From Alistipes sp. CAG:268 (GTDB lineage: Bacteria > Bacteroidota > Bacteroidia > Bacteroidales > Rikenellaceae): a stretch of 22,231 bases of DNA. The notes beneath the pieces were generated by a model. It was not told the DNA's origin. It searched no databases and saw only the letters and a program-made list of their open reading frames with translations. A program made the position numbers and the translations under genes. The stretch is from NCBI GenBank assembly GCA_000434235.1, contig FR892000.1:6156-28386 (forward strand), in the 5' to 3' direction. Below are positions 17,030 through 22,231 of the stretch, in pieces (within the stretch, counting starts at the first letter, position 1; each line of letters begins with the position of its first letter).

Positions 17030-18148
17030 TTAGAATTCCGGCGTAACGGCCACGACCGTCCAGTTGGCTACCGTCACCGTCAGCTCCACGCAGCGCTCGG
17101 GCTCGTCGAAGTCTGCATCCGTGAACGAATAGAGTACCCGGTAGATCTTGCCCGATGCGAATGCTCCGGCCGCAGATCCGGTGAACTGGCCGCGCAGGTA
17201 AAGCGGCGTCTCGGCCCCGTCCTTCTTGCCGATAAGGGCCAGCAGCAGCTCGGGGTTGTTCTGGGCGTCGGCAACGTGGGCCAGACCGTAGGTGATGATG
17301 CCCTTGGCCTCTTCGCCGTCCTCTGCCGGATCGTCGATCGTCGTGCCATCCACGAACTTCTTTTCGCCGGCATTGAGCGTCAGCGTCAGCGCATCAGCCC
17401 AGGGGGCGGTACGGCCGGCGATCCAGTCCCATGCGGTCGTTGCATCCGGATCATCGAAACATTTGCCTTCCTCTTGCGGGGCCTTCGTAACGAAGTTGTA
17501 CTTCGTATAGTAGTGGTTCAGGGCAATCTTGTCCAGCTCGACCGAGGTGTATTTCGTACCGGTATACTCGAAGCCGTAGATCTCGAAGCGCGATACGCGG
17601 GGCTCCAGCGTGACGGTTGCCGTGTAGACGTTGTTGTGGCCCTCGTCGTCAGCTGCGGCCCCCTTGGTGAGGCCGCTCTCGCCATAGAGCGGGTAGGAGG
17701 GATGTGCCCCGTCCGCATCGTTCTGCACGTCGCAGACCTTCGTCTTGACGTTGTCGTACGTCTCGTCGCCGATGTTGCCCACAACGACTACCTTGGCCGT
17801 CGTAGCCGGCAGGAAGTGGTAGGTCAGCTTGTTCCCGGTTGCCGTACCCCAGTCGTCATCCTCGCTGCTGAAGAAGACCTTCTGGTCTTCGTTGTTGAAC
17901 TGCGGAACGGTGACGGCCTCGTTGGCGCTGTTTACGAAAAAGACCTTGAAGTTCGTCAGTTCGACCTGTGAACCGCCGGGCATGGCGTCGCCCGTGGCAC
18001 GGGTGCTCTTCTGGATGTTCGGAAGGGTGATCGTCACGCTTTTGGGCATGAGATCCTGCGGCTGCGAACCGCCGTTGTCTTCGTTGTCGCAGGCGGCAAA
18101 CGTCATCGACGCAGCCAGCGCAGTCAGAGCTAAAGTTTTGATCTTCAT
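17030..18148 (-). CDS. Major fimbrillin, FimA/Mfa1-type type V pilus shaft subunit (372 aa)
   Basis: A lipoprotein precursor signal (MTFAAC, C20, then acidic DNEDN) is followed by VTITLPNIQKSTR|ATG. R50-A51 lies where P. gingivalis FimA is cut by gingipain to open the donor-strand groove. The body has the two-domain beta pattern of FimA-type pilins (TNFKVFFVNS, AKVVVVGNIG, SRFEIYGFEYTG, GKIYRVLYSF), and the C-terminal strand VTVANWTVVAVTPEF is the likely donor strand. Size fits FimA/Mfa1. It precedes the anchor gene, and the hairpin just downstream suggests high relative expression. Polymerisation by strand exchange is known for the family; the cleavage site here is inferred. Confidence 0.88.
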   Translation of the reverse strand: MKIKTLALTALAASMTFAACDNEDNGGSQPQDLMPKSVTITLPNIQKSTRATGDAMPGGSQVELTNFKVFFVNSANEAVTVPQFNNEDQKVFFSSEDDDWGTATGNKLTYHFLPATTAKVVVVGNIGDETYDNVKTKVCDVQNDADGAHPSYPLYGESGLTKGAAADDEGHNNVYTATVTLEPRVSRFEIYGFEYTGTKYTSVELDKIALNHYYTKYNFVTKAPQEEGKCFDDPDATTAWDWIAGRTAPWADALTLTLNAGEKKFVDGTTIDDPAEDGEEAKGIITYGLAHVADAQNNPELLLALIGKKDGAETPLYLRGQFTGSAAGAFASGKIYRVLYSFTDADFDEPERCVELTVTVANWTVVAVTPEF

Positions 18149-18194
18149 AATTCTGATAGTTTGGTTATTGAAAGTTAATTGATTGTTGTCTTCT

Positions 18195-19682
18195 TCAGAG
18201 CTGGTCGATTACGCCGCGCACCTGCTCCAGGTTGTGGCGGGCCTCCTTGGAACCGGCTGCAGCCGCACGTTCGAAGGCCTTTTCCGCCTTGAGGGGCTCT
18301 CCTGCCCCGGCATAGGCCACGCCCAGCGTATTGACCAGTGTCGGGTGCTGCTCCGTCACGGCAGCTTGTTCGAGCAGCTCCATGGCCGCGGCGTGCTTCC
18401 CGGCGGCGATTGCCTCCAGGGCGCGGTCGTTCACGACGGCCGGCGAGTCGGGGTAGAAGCGTGCGGCCGTGCGCATGACCTTGTCGTAGTCGGCCGATCC
18501 CTTCTCGTAGGAGGCGGCCACCTTGTACATCTCCGTGAGGCTCAGCAGGTCGGGGCGCTCGTCCACCATGCGTCGGGCCTCCTCGATGTTGAAGTTGCGG
18601 ACGTTGTAGACGATGCGGTATTCGTTGCGGCGCAGCAGCGGGTATACCTCGTTGAGCAGCCGCTGGTAGATGGTCGGGGGCTCGATCTGCTGGAGCTTCT
18701 TTTCGCATGCGTCGCGGTCGCCCGTGCATTCGTCGATGATGCGCAGCACTTCATCGCGCTTGAGCAGGCCCGGGAAACGGTCCAGCGCTGCGCGGAGACC
18801 CTCCCAGTCCTCGCCCTTCCATGTGACGTGCAGCAGTTCGGGGTCGATTTGGTCCTGGCGGCTGATGTAGTCGCCCAGGGCCAGGGCACGGTTCTCGGAG
18901 AGCCTGAGGTTGTGGGCCACCGTACCCTCGGGCGAGGCATAGCCGGTGATGTAGATGCCGGTGATGGTGACGTCGGGGTTGTTCTTCACCAGCAGGATCG
19001 AGTGCGACACCGTGTCCAGCTCGGCCCGGTTGTTCTTCAGGTCGGGGAGGATCTTGTAGCTGTCGCGCAGGAACTGGAGCCGTGCCGTGCGGGTCTCGGC
19101 CCGGACCTTCACCGGCTCGGGAGCCGGGGCCACCGTGTCAAGCCGGTAGTCGGGGATAAATTCGGGAAGGACGGATCCCGGCAGGGACTCTTCCGAGCGG
19201 CCCTCGCCGCAGTTTACGCAGCCGTGGACCTCCTCGCGCAGTTCGATGTGCCCGTCGAGCATCCAGCGTTCATAGGGGGTCGTTGCGCAGTAGTCGTAGC
19301 TCTGTTCCTTGCCATTGCGGCGGCGGATGATCACCTGCGAAGACTCGTCGTGGTAGGGCGGGAGCTCCACGCTCTCGAGGCGTTGGGCTCGGAGGTAGAC
19401 GCGGTTGCGCGTGCCGCCGTCGATCACGATCGGCGGGAAGGCGGCCTCGCGGCTTCCGTCCTCGGAGACGAGCACGGGGGTCAGGGCCACCGTGTGCTGT
19501 GTCCGGATTCTGAGCCGGCTCATGTCCACCTGCATCGAGAGTTGTACCTCACGGTCCTGTTTGACCACCTCCCGGCCGCTGATCCCGATCTGGGAGAGGT
19601 AGCTGACCTCGTTCTCGGCGTGTGCCGCTCCCGCGCTGCACGCCAGCACCGATAAAAGCAGAATGCGATATATGTTTCTCAT
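18195..19682 (-). CDS. DUF3868 / OmpA-like / TPR periplasmic protein (495 aa)
   Basis: A type I signal peptide (AAHA|EN, ~22 aa) is followed by a beta-rich DUF3868-like region (~25-190). That region contains a CVNC pair (C155, C158). An OmpA-like peptidoglycan-binding segment spans ~200-275 (NNPDVTITG, GYASPEGT, LSENRALALGDYI, with the conserved Arg). The last 110 residues form TPR-like helices (MELLEQAAV, LVNTLGVAYAGAG). Such proteins recur beside DUF3575 proteins and fimbrillins in Bacteroidales. It probably tethers the pilus assembly site to peptidoglycan or helps assembly; that role is inferred. It is 12 bp after the DUF3575 gene and 46 bp before the major pilin gene, in one operon. Confidence 0.85.
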   Translation of the reverse strand: MRNIYRILLLSVLACSAGAAHAENEVSYLSQIGISGREVVKQDREVQLSMQVDMSRLRIRTQHTVALTPVLVSEDGSREAAFPPIVIDGGTRNRVYLRAQRLESVELPPYHDESSQVIIRRRNGKEQSYDYCATTPYERWMLDGHIELREEVHGCVNCGEGRSEESLPGSVLPEFIPDYRLDTVAPAPEPVKVRAETRTARLQFLRDSYKILPDLKNNRAELDTVSHSILLVKNNPDVTITGIYITGYASPEGTVAHNLRLSENRALALGDYISRQDQIDPELLHVTWKGEDWEGLRAALDRFPGLLKRDEVLRIIDECTGDRDACEKKLQQIEPPTIYQRLLNEVYPLLRRNEYRIVYNVRNFNIEEARRMVDERPDLLSLTEMYKVAASYEKGSADYDKVMRTAARFYPDSPAVVNDRALEAIAAGKHAAAMELLEQAAVTEQHPTLVNTLGVAYAGAGEPLKAEKAFERAAAAGSKEARHNLEQVRGVIDQL

Positions 19683-19694
19683 GGTCCTGTCCGG

Positions 19695-20270
19695 TTATTT
19701 GATGATGTAGATCAATGAAATGCCTGCCTTCGTCGGCCCGAAGTAGTGCTTGTCCTGACTCCCCTTGAAGCGGCCGCAGGTGGCACAGTCGTACTTGTCG
19801 TAATTGGAGTAGGCATATCCGAATCCGATGGTGGCCTCTATGTTCCAGCGTTTGCCCAGGATCCACGAGTAGCCGTAGGAGATGCCCAGGCCGGTAGCCC
19901 AGCCCTGGTAGCGGTGATCGGCGGTCTCCTTGCCCTGGAAGGGAATACGCACGCCGCTTATATTATAAAATGTATACCCGGTATGAATGCCGAAGAAATG
20001 GCCGTTGAAGCGTTCGCAGAGCCAGTAGCGGAACTCCGGCATCACCAGCCAGTGCTTGAGCTTCTTGTTCTGCTCCTTGTCGAGCGTCCACGGGTTATAA
20101 CTGCCTGTGAGTTCGAGTGTCGTCTGCTCGCCCAGCCCGAACTCCATACCGATGTTTGGAGTCGTTGTAGCCCAATAAAGAAGATTGGTCTTGGCCGCAA
20201 TGTCCTGCGCGCAGGCGTGGTTCCCGCACCACCATACGGCAAGAAAGATTCCGAGTATCAGTTTTTTCAT
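19695..20270 (-). CDS. DUF3575 outer-membrane beta-barrel protein (191 aa)
   Basis: The frame opens upstream at 20309, but the ATG at 20270-20268 gives a normal signal peptide (MKKLILGIFLAVWWCGNHAC, cut near CA|Q). DUF3575 markers are clear: AAKTNLLYWATTTPNIGMEF, LELTGSYNPWTLD, HWLVMPEFRYW, HFFGIHTGYTFYNIS, and the closing HYFGPTKAGISLIYIIK. Alternating hydrophobic strands suggest a small outer-membrane barrel. A CATC pair (C162, C165) matches the CxxC in the next protein. It is the first gene of the pilus operon. A role as an outer-membrane partner of the DUF3868/OmpA protein during pilus assembly is inferred from constant co-occurrence, not from a known mechanism. Confidence 0.87.
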   Translation of the reverse strand: MKKLILGIFLAVWWCGNHACAQDIAAKTNLLYWATTTPNIGMEFGLGEQTTLELTGSYNPWTLDKEQNKKLKHWLVMPEFRYWLCERFNGHFFGIHTGYTFYNISGVRIPFQGKETADHRYQGWATGLGISYGYSWILGKRWNIEATIGFGYAYSNYDKYDCATCGRFKGSQDKHYFGPTKAGISLIYIIK

Positions 20271-20553
20271 ATGCGAAGTATTTCCGTTATCTTGTTTTTT
20301 ATGGCGCAAACTCGACCGACAAAACCGTTACGGAAGCCCGTATCGCTTTTGTTGGTCCCTGTTTTTTGAATGCCCGAATGTTGGTGGCAAACCTTACCTA
20401 TCGACAAAAAACTATAAGCCAGCGATTTAATAGCGTTGTTGTTGGTTTATTGCCTATTTGCAGAAAAACAACATTTAAAGCAGAAAATACCTGATTCTTT
20501 TCCCGTTTTGCGCCTGCGATAAACAATTGAGTTGCTTTTTTTTACAAAAAAGG

Positions 20554-20584
20554 TTGCCTATGTGGAAATATTGACCTATCTTTG
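20554..20584 (+). promoter_or_regulatory. Bacteroidetes-type promoter of the choloylglycine-hydrolase-family gene
   Basis: TATCTTTG at 20577-20584 is an exact -7 box (TAnnTTTG). TTG at 20554-20556 lies 20 bp upstream, as expected for the -33 element. Transcription would start near 20590, leaving a leader of about 340 nt before the ATG at 20931. Confidence 0.65.
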
Positions 20585-20606
20585 AGTCTGGAAATCAGCG
20601 TTTAAA

Positions 20607-20642
20607 CCAACGATTAAGCCAACGATTAAACCAACGATTAAA
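20607..20642 (+). repeat. Three 12-bp tandem repeats CCAACGATTAA(A/G)
   Basis: CCAACGATTAAG (20607-20618) is followed without a gap by CCAACGATTAAA twice (20619-20630, 20631-20642). They lie about 20 bp after the predicted transcription start of the rightward gene, so they are at the very 5' end of its leader or serve as binding sites in DNA. Confidence 0.9.
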
Positions 20643-20800
20643 GCGTAAGTGTGTCAGGTGTTTGTGTATTTGCGACAAACCGCCTCAGAGGCCTTTCTGA
20701 CGTTGTTCCAGATCGGTTCCGGTGCAGTTTCCGTTCTTGATCTCTTTGGTCGTATATGTTCTGTTATTCGGACTTTTTTGCCGTTTTATCTCCTTCTGGC

Positions 20801-20836
20801 CCGATCGCCCGTGATCGGTGGCGGATCGTATTTTTT
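20801..20836 (+). terminator. Leader terminator-like hairpin with competing alternative stem
   Basis: Arms 20802-20809 and 20820-20828 form an 8-bp stem with one bulge around a 10-nt loop, followed by TA and six T residues (20831-20836), which resembles an intrinsic terminator 95 bp before the hydrolase start. A different 6-bp stem, CCGATC (20801-20806) with GATCGG (20813-20818), uses the same left arm, so the two exclude each other. A further GATCGG at 20711-20716 could also pair with that arm. Confidence 0.45.
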
Positions 20837-20930
20837 CTCGAACGGTTGTGTGTGGATGGCTCAAGAGGAATAATTCTTGCTGTCTGAAAGAGAACCCGGG
20901 AGCACTTCCCGGGGCGAAAACAACGGAATC

Positions 20931-21977
20931 ATGGGATTTGTCAAAAGCATGCTGGCTTTGTCGCTGGGACTGTCGGCAATGGGTGTGATGCCGGCTCCGG
21001 CCTGTACACGGGTCATGTACAAGGGATTGGATTCGATTGTCCTGACGGCTCGATCGATGGACTGGAAGGAGAATATCGGAACCGATCTGTGGATCTTCCC
21101 CCGGGGGATGAGGCGAAACGGCGAGGCCGGGGAGCACTCGCTCGAATGGAGATCGAAATACGGCAGTGTCATTGCTTCGGCATACAACATCGCGACGGCT
21201 GACGGAATGAACGAGAAGGGGTTGGTAGCCAATCTGCTGTGGCTTGCCGAGTCGGAGTTTCCCGTCCGGGACCGGATGCGTCCCGGGCTTTCGATCTCGT
21301 TGTGGGCACAGTATGTGCTCGACAACTTTGCAACGGTATCCGAAGCCGTCGAGGCGCTTGCACAGGAACCCTTCGCACTGGTCTCGTCCTATATCCCGAA
21401 CATGCCCGACAAGTTTGCGACGCTCCATCTGTCGTTGTCCGATCCTACGGGCGACAACGCCATTTTCGAGTACATCGGCGGCCGGCTTGTCATCCATCAC
21501 GATCCCTCTTACCGGGTGATGACCAACTCGCCGGTCTTCGAACAGCAGTTGGCCCTGAATGCCTATTGGTCCGAGATTGGGGGTACGACGATGCTTCCGG
21601 GAACGAATCGTGCGGCCGACCGTTTCGTCCGCGCCTCGTTTTATACCCAAGCCATTCCCGTGACGGACGATGTGCAGCTCGCCACGGCAGCCATATTCAG
21701 TGTTATTCGGAACTGTTCGGTCCCTCTGGGCATCTCGACACCCGGCCAGCCGAACATCTCTTCGACGATCTGGCGGGTTGTAGCCAATCAGCGGGATCGG
21801 ATCTACTTCTTCGAGTCGGTGCTGAGTCCCGGTATCTTCTGGGTTGATCTTCGGGATGTGGATTTCTCGCCCGATGTTCCCGTGCGCCGGTTGAAGCTGA
21901 CCGGTGGACAGATTTATGCGGGAAATGCGGCAGCGGATTTCGAGGTGTCGGAACCTTTTGTATTCGAGGGCGTTTGA
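20931..21977 (+). CDS. Choloylglycine hydrolase family (bile salt hydrolase / penicillin V acylase type), 348 aa
   Basis: The ATG at 20931 is chosen over a longer TTG frame because it begins a clean signal peptide that ends APA|C. Cleavage exposes C25, the N-terminal nucleophile required in this Ntn-hydrolase family. Family residues sit at the right distances: R41 and D44 in TARSMDW (+16 and +19 from Cys, as in known bile salt hydrolases), DGMNEKGL, N199 in MTNSP, and R231 in DRFVRASF. The C-terminal part (STPGQPNISSTIWRVVANQ) fits Gram-negative members. The enzyme hydrolyses linear amide bonds, for example conjugated bile acids, penicillin V or acyl amides, and should be periplasmic. Bile salt versus other amide specificity cannot be settled from sequence alone. 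It has its own promoter and a long structured leader. Confidence 0.93.
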   Translation: MGFVKSMLALSLGLSAMGVMPAPACTRVMYKGLDSIVLTARSMDWKENIGTDLWIFPRGMRRNGEAGEHSLEWRSKYGSVIASAYNIATADGMNEKGLVANLLWLAESEFPVRDRMRPGLSISLWAQYVLDNFATVSEAVEALAQEPFALVSSYIPNMPDKFATLHLSLSDPTGDNAIFEYIGGRLVIHHDPSYRVMTNSPVFEQQLALNAYWSEIGGTTMLPGTNRAADRFVRASFYTQAIPVTDDVQLATAAIFSVIRNCSVPLGISTPGQPNISSTIWRVVANQRDRIYFFESVLSPGIFWVDLRDVDFSPDVPVRRLKLTGGQIYAGNAAADFEVSEPFVFEGV

Positions 21978-22175
21978 TCCATTGGAGGCAGGGCAATGCT
22001 GTGTGTGATCCCCTTGCCGGATGCTCTTCCGGTTGCTGTGGAATGCCGGGAAGTTGTCCGCGACTGTCCCGGAGTGCCTTGTTTTGCGGATTGCTGTGTC
22101 GTGGCGGTCCGTCTGTCTGAAAGGAACGACAGCGGAGGTTTCCGCCTTTTCCGATTCGTCAAAAGAGCCCGGTAA

Positions 22176-22213
22176 GAAAAAGAGGTTGCATCGAAATGCA
22201 ACCTCTTGATTTT
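22176..22213. terminator. Bidirectional terminator
   Basis: A perfect 11-bp stem (22181-22191 with 22196-22206) closed by a CGAA tetraloop. To the right it is followed by TGATTTT (22207-22213), suitable for ending the hydrolase transcript. On the minus strand it is followed by a T-rich run (complement of AAGAAAA, 22174-22180), suitable for a leftward gene beyond the window. The 200 bp between the hydrolase stop and this hairpin show no gene. Confidence 0.85.
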
Positions 22214-22231
22214 GAGAGCCGAATCCGAGAT

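Larger units (their letters stand above)
20271..20930. other. AT-rich divergent intergenic region (660 bp)
   Basis: This stretch separates the leftward pilus operon from the rightward hydrolase gene and is far more AT-rich than its surroundings. The right part holds the hydrolase promoter, tandem repeats and leader hairpin listed separately. The left 300 bp should carry the pilus promoter, but I find no exact TAnnTTTG on the minus strand with a -33 TTTG at proper spacing. The nearest forms are TAAGGTTTG (complement of 20387-20395) and TATAGTTTTTTG (complement of 20404-20415). No convincing gene is seen; a GTG-started frame at 20649-20873 is judged non-coding. Confidence 0.7.

Noticed and set aside
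20607..20642. CRISPR-like array
   Set aside because: The 12-bp units are contiguous with no spacers and there are only three.
20649..20873. A 74-codon GTG-started frame ending just before the hydrolase gene
   Set aside because: It spans the leader hairpin and has no recognisable family, a rare start codon and no typical codon bias; it is better explained as untranslated leader.
20877..20930. TTG start giving an 18-residue longer hydrolase
   Set aside because: It would bury the signal peptide inside the protein; the ATG at 20931 places the signal peptide at the N-terminus and exposes the catalytic Cys.
21978..22175. Small coding frames downstream of the hydrolase
   Set aside because: Short, without family features, and ending in or overlapping the terminator hairpin.

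Overview
The window is a GC-rich chromosomal segment of a Bacteroidales bacterium, most likely Alistipes or a close Rikenellaceae relative. Four things point there: Bacteroidetes-only families (type V pilus fimbrillins, DUF3575, DUF3868, DUF5106-thioredoxin), lipoproteins with acidic residues after the lipidated Cys, Bacteroidetes-type promoter boxes (TAnnTTTG), and a base composition well above that of typical Bacteroides. The genus is inferred from family content and GC. I see no rRNA, tRNA, CRISPR array, insertion sequence or phage gene.

Region 1 (1-8147) is a glycan-degradation locus. Transcribed leftward are two GH78 alpha-L-rhamnosidases, whose stop and start overlap as ATGA, and then a tandem two-domain GH43 enzyme that runs off the left edge. 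An AraC-family regulator is divergently transcribed from a roughly 90-bp spacer holding mirror-image -7 boxes and a 20-bp-spaced direct repeat that looks like its operator. The set suggests removal of rhamnose and arabinose from pectin-like or other rhamnosylated glycans. No SusC/SusD pair is present in the window.

Region 2 (8153-9055) is a leftward DUF5106/thioredoxin-like exported protein, separated from the next operon by a strong terminator.

Region 3 (9073-20270, all leftward) is a seven-gene type V pilus operon. In order of transcription it encodes a DUF3575 outer-membrane barrel, a DUF3868/OmpA-like/TPR protein, the major fimbrillin, a terminator-like hairpin, a FimB/Mfa2-type anchor, and three larger minor pilin or tip lipoproteins. 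The last-but-one of these (741 aa) ends in a FISUMP/C-type-lectin-like domain. The final 26 or so codons of that domain switch abruptly to AT-ending codons, which is the most intriguing local anomaly in the window and could mark a diversified or exchanged tip-adhesin region.

Region 4 (20271-22231) is a 660-bp AT-rich intergenic region followed by a rightward choloylglycine-hydrolase-family enzyme (bile salt hydrolase or penicillin acylase type). That gene has a consensus promoter and a leader of about 340 nt with three perfect 12-bp tandem repeats and a terminator-like hairpin that competes with an alternative hairpin, so attenuation or a small RNA is possible. A bidirectional terminator closes the window.
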